Assembly: GCF_002632725.1 (NCBI RefSeq)
Contig: NZ_NJAI01000003.1
Coordinates: 481,411 to 545,410 of the forward strand
DNA: 64,000 nt
DNA from: Xenorhabdus hominickii
GTDB taxonomy: Bacteria > Pseudomonadota > Gammaproteobacteria > Enterobacterales > Enterobacteriaceae
Reading direction: 5' to 3'
Shown here: positions 37,438 through 48,600 of the stretch, one piece after another
How positions within the stretch are numbered: position 1 is the first letter of the stretch
How the letters are laid out: each line of letters starts with the position of its first letter
Notes under the pieces: model-generated
What the model was told of the DNA's origin: nothing
What the model saw: the letters and a program-made list of their open reading frames with translations, nothing else
Databases searched by the model: none
Position numbers and translations under genes: made by a program

Positions 37438-39336
37438 TTAACTATCTAGGGGGTTTTTATAATTTATATCCTCTGAACATGTTTCTCCGAAGTACGTTAC
37501 ACCCCCTATAGTGTAGTTGAAATGAATAACAGCCAGACATGCTTTTAGACTAATGCTGTTAACGCTGTTAACGCTGTTAACGTTGTCATCGCTGTCATCG
37601 CTGTCATCGCTGTTATTTTTAGCATATGCCAGTTTTATTCTGGCTGTCCCATCAGGATGGAAATCACTAGGAGAGCCTATTATTTTGACTAGAGAGTTTG
37701 TATCTTTGTTGTTTGTAGTCCACTGAAGGTTGCCCATCGAGTAAGGTGTACCATCCTGGTTGGTCACTTTTGTTTCAAAAGTATAAAAAGCAACTGCATT
37801 AGCAGGGACAGTTCCATTTTCAGGAGATGCCTTTATTTTTTCGATTTTTGGTAGTTGGAATTGCATATCTACAGAGGCAGCAGCGTCCTTATCTTCGTCA
37901 ACATAGGCTAATAGTGTAACATTATCCTTCTGATAAGGATTACTATTCTTATCATCATCGTAAGGGTAAGGTATTGAACTGTTCACCAAAGCACTAACTT
38001 CACCTTTATTGTTGGTGACGTTTGTTAGAGGTATTAATTTTACCCCTAACTGCCCAAAATGTTTTAAAGCCCAGTTGACTCTTCTACCAACCTGAATATT
38101 CCCTGCCTTATCTCTAACTATTGCCGTCACAGTATAAGGCTGAAATATTGTTCTAGTTGGGTTGGAAAGAGTCAGTGAAATATTTGTAGGCCCTGTAGAA
38201 AGCTGAGGCGGCGCTATTTTTTGATGGTCAAGGACAATATTGTTATTTCTTTCGACTAAATCATAGCGGCTACCGGCCAGTGTACGCATGGAATCTACGT
38301 TAGCTGGAGATAACTGAAGACTGAAAGGAACACCCAGCCTGTAATTTAAATTTGCCAAAAACTGAGCTTCGCTATGACCACTTGTCCCTAGTTTATAATC
38401 TACACCCATAGTCACGAGCGGGATCGGGGTATAAGTCACTCCAATCTTACCCAGACTTGGATTTTTCTGTTTGGTATTACGATCGAATAAAGTAACTTCG
38501 TCACCAAAATATTGTTCATACGCCAGCTTAGCTCCCAGACTCGGATAAGCAGGTAAGAAGAATTCCCCATTAATGTCATAACCGTTAGCAGGGCGTTCAT
38601 TATGTTTATCAAAATCCAGTGAATGCCGCCAACCCGTTAAACGCCAATAAGTATTGGCGGAGAATTTCATATAGTCTCCCCAGATCTCCCCACCGAGACT
38701 TAATCGTCTGTTGTTGCCTGTGATGTCATAGTCAAAAATAGAGTTTAAGCCATACATCCAACTCGGGGTAAAATAACGACCGCCAAAACCTAAATTGAAA
38801 GTATGGCGGCTGTCTTTCTTGCGATAGCCTGATTGAGAGAAGAACAGCCAGTCTTTTTTGTTATCGTAGAGTGGCAACAGCAAATCTAAGGAGCTTTTAT
38901 CCAGTTTACCTTTTTTATCAAAGGTAAAATCGATTTTGGCTGTACCAAATTGTGATAACCATGTCTGCGCTTCGGAGGCTATAAAATTGTTAACGGTGCC
39001 CAAAGCGTAAGATGTAGCCTGCCCTGCCAGATCAGAATGAGAAGATGTCAGCATCCCACCCATTTTTTGGACACTTCTTGCGAGCATATTCTCTGTAGCA
39101 AGATTTGAGGTGGGGTTTGTTTTTTCTAAATTATTGCCTTTATTGGAATTAGAAACTAAGAGTTTCTGGTTTGGATCGTCTGATTGAAAGCCAATATTAC
39201 CTTCTTTAGCCTCAGGAGAGTAAATATTATTAGTTGCTGCATTGCTATCTGCAAAAGCAGTTATAAATAAGGAAGGTAGAAATAGAGAATGTAACACTAT
39301 AAAAAATCGAGTAATTTTAACAATATATTGAGACAT
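37438..39336 (-). CDS. Intimin/invasin-type inverse autotransporter, copy 2
   Basis: Paralogue of the neighbouring gene, 632 residues from the ATG at 39336. The signal peptide, linker and beta-barrel (to about residue 375) are nearly identical to copy 1, with only scattered substitutions. The Ig-like region is moderately changed and the last about 120 residues are largely different. The tip contains SDDSDDSDDNVNSVNSVNS encoded by a 9-bp microsatellite, but retains the two Cys (KACLAVIHF, GETCSEDIN). The pattern fits duplication followed by diversification of the exposed tip. Confidence 0.88.
   Translation of the reverse strand: MSQYIVKITRFFIVLHSLFLPSLFITAFADSNAATNNIYSPEAKEGNIGFQSDDPNQKLLVSNSNKGNNLEKTNPTSNLATENMLARSVQKMGGMLTSSHSDLAGQATSYALGTVNNFIASEAQTWLSQFGTAKIDFTFDKKGKLDKSSLDLLLPLYDNKKDWLFFSQSGYRKKDSRHTFNLGFGGRYFTPSWMYGLNSIFDYDITGNNRRLSLGGEIWGDYMKFSANTYWRLTGWRHSLDFDKHNERPANGYDINGEFFLPAYPSLGAKLAYEQYFGDEVTLFDRNTKQKNPSLGKIGVTYTPIPLVTMGVDYKLGTSGHSEAQFLANLNYRLGVPFSLQLSPANVDSMRTLAGSRYDLVERNNNIVLDHQKIAPPQLSTGPTNISLTLSNPTRTIFQPYTVTAIVRDKAGNIQVGRRVNWALKHFGQLGVKLIPLTNVTNNKGEVSALVNSSIPYPYDDDKNSNPYQKDNVTLLAYVDEDKDAAASVDMQFQLPKIEKIKASPENGTVPANAVAFYTFETKVTNQDGTPYSMGNLQWTTNNKDTNSLVKIIGSPSDFHPDGTARIKLAYAKNNSDDSDDSDDNVNSVNSVNSISLKACLAVIHFNYTIGGVTYFGETCSEDINYKNPLDS
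37555..37614. repeat. 9-bp tandem repeats in autotransporter copy 2
   Basis: On the plus strand GCTGTTAAC occurs three times, followed by GTTGTCATC and two GCTGTCATC units and a partial unit. All are in frame and encode the (VNS)n and (DDS)n tracts. Copy-number change would keep the frame. Confidence 0.9.
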
Positions 39337-39640
39337 ATGTAAAAACCTCAAACTGTTTGCCACTGAATTAAATTTTATTATTCATTGTTAGCGAATAATA
39401 AAGGTTTTTTTACCTCTTTTTGATATAGCACATAGATCTTAGTTAGATGTAATTACAAATAATTATCAATTGATGAATTAAAGTTATTGCATGAGGTTTT
39501 TAGAAAAATAATATCATGTATATACCGTTTGTTTTTCAGTTTATGATTAAATCATACAGTCAAAAATAACGACTTATAATATTGGGTTTATTTTTGATGT
39601 CTTTTGAACGCAAGGAAGGAAGTAAATATATTATTCTGAC
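39337..39640. other. Leader of autotransporter copy 2 and spacer
   Basis: About 300 bp, AT-rich. It repeats the upstream leader of copy 1 (hairpin and CACATAGATCTTA motif), then unrelated AT-rich sequence up to the NRPS terminator. No gene seen. Confidence 0.55.
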
Positions 39641-39670
39641 AAAAAGAAGTGGCTGTTTTAGCAGCCACTT
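39641..39670 (-). terminator. Terminator of the minus-strand NRPS gene
   Basis: On the minus strand AAGTGGCTG and CAGCCACTT form a perfect 9-bp stem with a 6-nt loop and run into CTTTTT, 28 nt after the stop codon. Confidence 0.92.
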
Positions 39671-39698
39671 GTGGAGTGCCATTAAATAAATTCTACTG

Positions 39699-42600
39699 TT
39701 ATCCTGATGTAGTCGCGTGATTAGGATTCGTAGCCTTATGAAACTTGTCCGTGTCACTTACAGCTAAAGCCAGTTCATACAATGTTGGGTGAGTGAATAG
39801 TGCCGCCAATGAAACATCCATGCCTTGCTCCCGCATACGGGACAGAAGTCGTATCGCTATCAGTGATTGGCCTCCCAGCTTGAAAAAATGGTCATGACGA
39901 CTGATCTTTTCTCGTCCTAGTAGATCCTGCCAGATCTGAGCCAGTACCGTTTCTACGTCACCAACAGGGGCTTCATAGTTGTTTGTTCTTACAGCAAATG
40001 GTTCAGGCCTAGGCAGCCCTTGAAGGTTAAATTTTCCATTGGATGCCAGCGGTAGTTCGGCTTGTGTGCAGTTGAAATTGATTTGTAACTGCTGATGCTC
40101 GGTGACAGATAGAACAGGAATGTCCATGATTGGCTGCTGAGGTTCGGTTTCCAGTGCGTCAACCAAACCCGTTAGGGCAGTGATCATATAAGTGAGCAGA
40201 CGTTCCGGATCGATACCCGGCACGGCTTGGGCAGCCAACAGAAAGCCTTTACCTAAATCATCGACGGCCAGATAGAGGGGATAGTTGGTTCTCTCCTGTC
40301 CCATCATCATGCGCATACCTTCCCATGTGGTGCGGGTTACATCCGATGGACTATGGCGATAATTGAGCAGTGCACTGAAGAGCGGTAAGGGTGCTGCCAC
40401 ACCGCTACAGCGCTGGGCCAGTGCCAGCGGTGCCTGTTCGTGTTCCAGAAGTTGCGTCAGACTACGGTAGGCTGCTTGCACGACTGACTGCACACTGTTT
40501 TCTGCAAGCCGGATCCTTATAGGCAGGGTATTGATAAACAGACCCAGGATCTGATCGATGCCAGCACTTCCCTGCATCCGTCCCAGCAAGACTGTGCCGA
40601 AGACCACATCATCTCGTCCGCTGGTTTTTGCCAGCACCTGCGCCCATGCGACATGGAACAGTATTCCGGGACTGATCCCCTGACGGCGTGCCTGTGTGCG
40701 GATAGCTCTGGACAGTGTTGCATTAAGAGGTCGCATGACTTCTGTCACCGGTCTGTTTCCGCTATGAACATCCAGTATTCCGAAGGGAGCGGTCGGGGCA
40801 TCCACATCGGCGAGCATTTCACGGAAGTAGGCTTCATGAACTGAGATCGGTACATTCAGGGATTGAGCGATAAAGTTACGGTAAGGTAATACCGGAGGTA
40901 GGTGTTCGGTACGATTGTGCAGCAGTTCTTTGATTTCTGTCACGATGAAATCCAGTGACATATGGTCATTGAGTAAATGGTGGCAGCACAGTGCCATTAA
41001 CCATTCGTTCTGTTGCGGATCATAGGTGATATCTATTGAGCAAAGCGGAGCCTGACTGATATCAAGGCGGCGCTGGTACGGATCAGTATGTGCCAGCAAC
41101 TGAGATGGTACGTCTTTGTCACTGTATGGCACAAAGGTATCGATACGAAGAGGTGCCTGCCGCCAGACGACTTGCACTGGCTGAGTTAATCCTTGCCAGT
41201 AGGCAGCGGTACGTAGAATATCGTGACGATTAATGACCTGTTGCAAGGCTGTCAGAAAAGCATCAAGGCGTTCGTGAGTATCGAAAGCAAGCAAGATATG
41301 TAACAGATAAACATCCCCCTGTGATTGCTGTAGATGATGGAACAGCATACCTTCCTGTAATGGCGCGAGTGGATAGATATCTTGAATATTGGCAGCTCCG
41401 CCGGGGATGGCAGCGGCGATGGTATCAATCTCACTCTGGGACAAGGAAACTAAGGGCAGCATGTTGGGGGTGATGGTGATACAGTCCTTCGGGATGAGGT
41501 TAGGGGGAACGATGAATGCGGTTGCATTGTCCTGATCCATTCGCATAGCGTTTGCCATCTCAGCCAGTACTGGTGTGGAGAACACGGTACGCATATCAAG
41601 AATCCAGCCTTGGCCGCGCAATCGTTCGATGAGATTGACCACCATCAGAGAATGACCACCAAGCTCAAAGAAATGATCATAACGGCTTACCCTATCCAGC
41701 CCCAATAACGTTTGCCAGATTCCGGCCAGCACTATTTCCATGTCGCCGACTGGTGCTTCATAAGCGCGTGTCACGACCGCTGTCTGATCCGGCATTGGTA
41801 ATGCCTGACGGTCGAGTTTACCATTGGGAGCCAGCGGGAAGGCATTAAGTATCACAAACGCACTTGGCAGCATATATTCGGCAAGGTGCTGTGCAAGTTG
41901 CCGTCTTAATTCCGCTGGCACCAATGTCGTATCCGGTTTGGCAAGCAGATAAGCCACAAGACGCTTATCACCCGGCCTGTCTTCCCGGGCCAGTACGATA
42001 GCCTCACGTACACCATGGCATTGGGTAAGACGGGTTTCTATTTCCCCTAACTCAACTCGGAAGCCGCGTATTTTGATCTGAAAATCATTGCGACCGAGAT
42101 ATTCAATATTGCCGTCAGGCCGCCAACGACCTAGATCACCGGTCTTATACATGCGGGCATCGGACCGTTTGCTGAAAGGATCGACGACAAATCTCGCTGC
42201 CGTCAGCTCAGGTTGGTTCAAATAACCTCGGGCAACGCCCAGACCACCGATATAGATTTCGCCGTTTACGCCGATAGGCACCAATTGACCGAGCGTATCC
42301 AAAATATAGATGCGGGTATTGGCAATGGGGCGACCAATGGGAATGTTGTCGGTGATAGGGAAAGTTTGTTTGCCATCTATCATCAGTGTCGTGGCCGTGA
42401 CGGTCACTTCAGTCGGGCCATAGGCGTTGAACCAACGGCAGGATTGCGTTTCTGGGCATGATAGCCAGTCCATTAAATAGCGGTGTTCAACTTTATCACC
42501 ACCGACAATAACGGTGTGCAGATAAGGGCTAAAACTGTCGCGTCCGGCCATTAACTCTTGTACCCAGTGGTGCCAGAAGGCCGTTGGGATATTTATGATA

Positions 42601-45600
42601 GTGACTTTCTGTTCACGTAAGAAATCGACAAAGGTGATATTCGGTATTTTGATATAGGACGGGCGCAGAACCAGCGTGGCACCCGATGCAAGGGTAGGAA
42701 AGATATCCGACACCGAAATGTCAAACGCCACGGTTACAAATTGCAGAATACGATCGCCCAATTGAGGATGACTGACCTGACGCTGAGCATGAATAAGGCT
42801 CACAACATTCTGGTGTTCCAGCATAACGCCTTTAGGGTGTCCGGTTGAACCGGAAGTGTAGATAATATAGGCCAAGTGGTGCGGCTGAAGCCCCATTAGA
42901 TTGCTGTCAGGGTTATGTGCAGGTTGTTTTGCTACGTTATTTTGATGAATTTCATCGTCCAATAGCCAAATGGGGAGATCTTGTATTGGCAAGCATGTCT
43001 GCAAATGTTGTTGCGTCAGCAATAAAACCGGTTTGCTGTCTGACAACTGATAGATTAGCCGTTCGGTAGGATAATCTGGATCGAGTGGAATATAACCAGC
43101 GCCGGCTTTTAAGATCCCGAATAAGCCAATGATCATATCCAAACCGCGTTCAACACAAATAGCCACCCGATCGTCAGGGCGTACTCCAAAGGCAATCAGG
43201 CTATGTGCCAGTTGGTTGGCTCGATAGTTCAGTTCACTGTAACTCAGCGAATCTTTGTCAAAGATCACGGCTGTGGCATCGGGTGTGCGCTGTACCTGCT
43301 CTTCAAACAGTTGATGAATGAACGATTGATGAATCAACGTATCTTGCGGAAAGCTGCTCCTGATTTTTTGAGAATCCGTGTCTTGAGAGAGAGCTGTAGT
43401 GTTGAAATCAACCAACAACTGTTGTCGCTCTGCAACGGACAGCAGCGGCAATTGGGTAATGGACTGCGTTTCATCGTCTGTTATGGCCATCAACACTTGA
43501 GTGAAATAACCGACTATGCGTTCAATCGTCGCGCGGTCGAACAGATCCACAGCATATTCCAGATAGCCACTGAATCCATCCTCGGTTTCGGTAAGTGACA
43601 GCGTTAGGTCAAAGTACGCGCTGTGGTGAGGTTGCTCAATTAATGAAACGGACAAACCCGATAAGTCAAAAGCCTGAATGGGAGTATTATCCAAAGCCAG
43701 CATGACCTGAAAAATTGGGCTGTAACTCAGGCTGCGATCAGGTTGCAACGTTTCTACTATCTGTTCAAAAGGCAGATCTTGATGTGCATAGACCGCTAAT
43801 GCCTGTTTACGTATATGAACAAGCAGTTCCGCCACAGTATCACATTGACTCAGTTCGACACGCAGGGGCAGGGTATTGACAAAAAAACCGATCAATCCCT
43901 CAAGTTCACTCCGCGAACGATTGGCGACAGGTGTACCGATAACGATATCGTTCTGACCACTCAAACGTGCCAGCACAATCCCCCAAGCTGCCAGCAGTGT
44001 CATAAATAGCGTTGTATCCTGACGTTGTCCGAGAGCTTTGATGGCGGCCAATAAGTCAGTATCCAACTGGATCGGGACGTGACTACCGACGTAACTTTGT
44101 TCTGATGGACGTGGCCGGTCGGTGGGTAAATCCAGCAACGCAGGTGCTCCATGAAGTTGCTTGCGCCAGAAATCCCGCTGTGTTGTAAGAGTCTCGCCTT
44201 TTAGCCATTCATGTTGCCAGACGGCATAGTCGGCGTATTGAATAGGCAGCGGGAGGAGGGGATCACTATGATCCTCAAGCATTACTCGATAGAGTTCACC
44301 CAGTTCGCGGATTAATATCCCTACCGACCAACCATCGGTGATGATGTGATGCAGGGTTAGGATCAGCGTATGTTCTTCGTCGGCCAATTGCAGCAATTGA
44401 CCCCGAATTAGCGGTTCATTGGCAAAGTCAAACGGGGTTTGTGTTTCGAGTTTTGTCAGTTCATCAATACGGGCAGTACGAGAAACTTCGTCTAATCCGC
44501 GTAGATCCTGACAGGTCAAGGCAAAGCCAATATCTACGGCATCAATATATTGATGAGGCTGTTCATCCATCAGGATAAAACGGGTGCGCAGGCTTTCTTG
44601 TCGGGCAACGAGGCTGTTGAGTGCGGCGATAAATACTGTTCGGTCGAGCTGTCCGCTGAGATGCAGAACGACAGGAATATGATAAGCCAGACTCGCAGCG
44701 GGATCGAGCTTGGCAAGGAACCAAAGGCGTTGCTGGGCGAAAGAGAGCGGCAGTGGTTGATGGCGCTCAGCGGCAGGAATGCTGGTTTGAGCGACTATTG
44801 ACGCTTTGGTGAGCACGGCGGCCAGATCAGCGAGAACAGGGCGGGCAAAGAGTTGTGGTAAGGGAAGTTCCCGCGTCAGCTTCTGACGCACACGGGCAGC
44901 AAGCTGGATCGCGAGTAGAGAATGCCCGCCAAGCTCAAAGAAATGGTCATGGCGACCGACCTGCTTCAATCCCAATAATGTCTGCCAGATCTCGACCAAT
45001 ATGGTTTCGATCTCTCCCACAGGAGCTTCATATTCACGCGTCACGATTGCTGACCGATCTGGTGCAGGTAAGGCTTGACGATCGAGCTTGCCATTGGGGG
45101 TCAACGGGAAGGCATCGAGCGTCACAAAGGCAGTGGGCAGCATATACTCAGCCAAATATGGCATAAGTTGTCGGCGCAATTCGGCTGGCACCAATTTAAC
45201 GCCTGTCTGAGCCAGTAAATAGGCGACCAGACGTTTTTGACCGGGTTCTTCTTCACGGACGAAAACCACTGCTTCACGCACACCGTGGCATTGTGTCAGC
45301 CGGGCTTCTATTTCACCGGTTTCGATACGAAAACCACGCAGTTTAATCTGGGAATCATTGCGGCCGATGTACTCGATATTGCCATCGGGAAGCCAGCGCC
45401 CCAGATCGCCGCTTTTGTACATACGTGCATTCGGATCTGAGCAAAACGGATCAGCCAGAAAGCGCTCGGCGGTCAGTTCAGGGCGATTCAGGTAGCCACG
45501 GGTGACACCGATACCGGCAATATAGATTTCCCCGGTCACACCGAGCGGGACAGGTTGGCCTGCATTATCAAGGATATAGATTTGGGTATTGGCCATAGGG

Positions 45601-48600
45601 CGCCCAATCGGGGGTGGAGTATCTGCCTGACTATCACATTGGTAGTGGGTGGCACAGATCGTAATTTCTGTTGGCCCATATGCATTGATCATCTGTCGTC
45701 CCTGTGCCCAGCGTTTGACTAAGGAGGAAGGGCAGACTTCACCAGCCACGACTACGGTTTGCAGCGTATCGGGTATGGTATCCATCGCTGCCAGCGCTGT
45801 TGGTGACAAGAAGAGTATATGGGTAATGGCATGGGTTTCTAAATAATGGGACAGTGCTGCACCAGGTAGAATATCGGTTTGCTTAGCAAGATAGAGGCAG
45901 GCGCCCGCCAGCAGTGTCAGGCAACATTCCCAAATACTGGCATCGAAACTGTTTGAGGCAAACTGCAAGACTCGACTGGCAGGAGGGAATAACAGTGTGT
46001 CTTGCTGAGTGGTCACTAAATTGCACAGGCTACGGTGTTCGACCATAACACCTTTAGGCTGGCCGGTGGAACCTGACGTATAAATCACATAGGCCAGATG
46101 ATGTGGCGTCAGTCCCAGAACCTGGGCATCAGGATTATTTTCCAGGGAGGAAACATCCCCCTCTAATTGCGTCTGGTTATTGACCTTATGGTTATTGATC
46201 TTATGGTAATGAGCCATATAGTCATCGGTCATATGATTGTCGAGCAGGATAGTCGATACCGAGCATCTGGATGCCGTGCAGTCCAGCATATTGACGAGTG
46301 TTATTTGGGTAAGTAAGGCTATCGGAGCCGCATCCTCAAGCATGTACAGCAGGCGCTCGGTCGGATAGGTTGGATCCATCGGTACATAGGCGCCACCAGC
46401 TTTTAAGATCCCCAATAATCCCACTATCATCTCCGGGCTGCGTTCGACACAAATCGCCACCCGATCATCAGGGCGTACCCCAAAAGCCATTAAATGATAT
46501 GCCAGACGATTGGCACGGCGGTTCAATTCATCATAGCTCAGCGATTGGTTTTCAAAGACCACGGCGATGGCATCTGGTGTACGTTGCACCTGTGCTTCGA
46601 ACAGTTGGTGCACTAAAGCCTCTTGTGGGAAATCTGCCCCCGTGTGTTGAGAGAGTTGAGTGGCGTTAAAATCGACAAGCAACTGTCGGCGCTCGGCGGC
46701 GGGCAGAATGGGAATGTTCAAAATCGGTGTTTGGGGGTGGGTTTCCAGTGCTGATACCAAACCCGCCAGAGCGGTAGTCATATAGGCATTTAAGCGAGTA
46801 GGTTCGATGCCTGACACAGTCTGAGCAACTAACTGGAAGTTTTCTCCCCAATCATCCACGCTCAAGGCGAGGGGATAGTTTGTTCTTTCCTGTTCTTCCA
46901 GCAGGCGTATACCTTCCCACGCAGGAAGAGAGGTTTCTGGTTGGCTATGGCGGTAATTGAACAGTGAACTGAAGAGTGGCAGGGGTTGAGCAACACCGCT
47001 ACAACGTTGCGCCAGTGCTAATGATGTCTGTTCGTGTTCCAGCAAACGGGTTAAATTTCGGTAAGTTGTTTGTACGATTGCTTGTACGCTGTTCCCCGCC
47101 AGCCGGATACGTACGGGCAGGGTATTGATAAACAGCCCCAGAACCCGGTCGATACCGGCACTGCCCTGCATTCGCCCCAGCAAAAGTGTCCCAAAAACCA
47201 CATCATCCCGCCCGCTGGTGTGTGCCAGCACCTGCGCCCAGGCAACATGGAACAACACACTCGGACTGACACCCTGACGGCGTGCCTGTGTGCGGATTGC
47301 TTTTGCCAGTATCGCATCCAGAGGCTGAGCGGCTTCTGTTATTTGCCTATTTCCACTGTGAACATCCAATATTCCGAAAGGAACAGTTGGTTCCTCCACG
47401 TCGGCAAGCACCTCACGAAAGTAGGCTTCGTGTACTGAAACGGGCACACTTAAGGCTTGGGCGACAAAGTCTCGGTAAGGCAGGGCTACCGGTAAGTTTT
47501 TGGCTTGCTGGCTCTCAACATGGTTGTTTAGCTGATTATCTAAGCGATTGTTTAACAATTCGCTGATTTCAGCCATGATGAGTTCCAGTGCCATATGGTC
47601 ACAGATTAGGTGCTGGAAACACAGAGCCAGTAGCCATTCGTCCTGATGCGGATCATAAGCAATATTGGCAGAAAAGAGCGGTGCCTGACTTACATCAAGA
47701 CGGTGTTGGTGCGGGTCGGTATGGCGTAGCAATTGGGATAAGACATCCTGTTCGTCGTTTGGCAGACTTGCCATATTTGCCATATTTGCCATATTTGCCA
47801 TATTTGGCATAAACGCATCAATGCGCAGAAGTGCCTGACGACAGACGATCTGCACTGGCTGAGTCAGCCCCTGCCAACAGACGGCGGTGCGCAAAATATC
47901 GTGACGGTTAATCACCTGCTGCAAGGCGGCCAGAAAAGCATCGAGACGCTCGCGGTTATCGAAAGCAAATACATTGCGTACCAGATAAGTATCGCCCTGT
48001 GTCTGCAACAGATAGTGGAACAGAATACCTTCCTGTAGTGGTGCGAGTGGGTAGATATCTTGGATATTGGCGACACCACCAGAGATCGTCGAGACAATGG
48101 TATCAATTTCGTTTTGGGACAGAGATACCAAGGTCAACATATCCGGTGTGATAGCGGTGCAGTCGTCAGGAATACCATTGGGTGGCACAGTGAACGTATC
48201 AGTATTGTCTTCGATTCTCCGCATCGTTTTTGCTATTTCGGTCAGCACCGGAGTGGCGAATACAGTGTGGAAGCTAAGGCTCCAACCTAAGCTGTGCAAC
48301 TGTTCAATTAACTTGACCACTTTCAGCGAATGACCACCAAGCTCGAAAAAGTGGTCGTGGCGACTAACACGCGCTATTCCCAACAACATTTGCCAAATCT
48401 GGGCCAGGGTAATTTCTGCGTCTCCCATCGGGGCTTCGTAATTGCGAGTTACGATTGCTGCCTGATTCGGTGTCGGAAGGGCTTGTCTGTCAAGTTTGCC
48501 ATTGGGCGTCAGTGGGAAGGTATCGAGCGTGACAAAGGCACTGGGGATCATATATTCAGCAAGGTGTTGCGAGAGCTGCTGGCGTAGTGTTGCTGGTGCC

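Larger units (their letters stand above)
35010..39500. repeat. Tandem duplication (about 2.25 kb units) carrying an inverse autotransporter gene
   Basis: Two head-to-tail units, about 35010-37255 and 37256-39500. Similarity covers the downstream flank (…TGAATG…CCGTTAATTG…), the terminator position, the gene and the upstream leader with the hairpin TATTATTCA/TGAATAATA (37109-37133 and the equivalent near 39380). Boundaries are approximate because the ends fade gradually. Confidence 0.85.
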
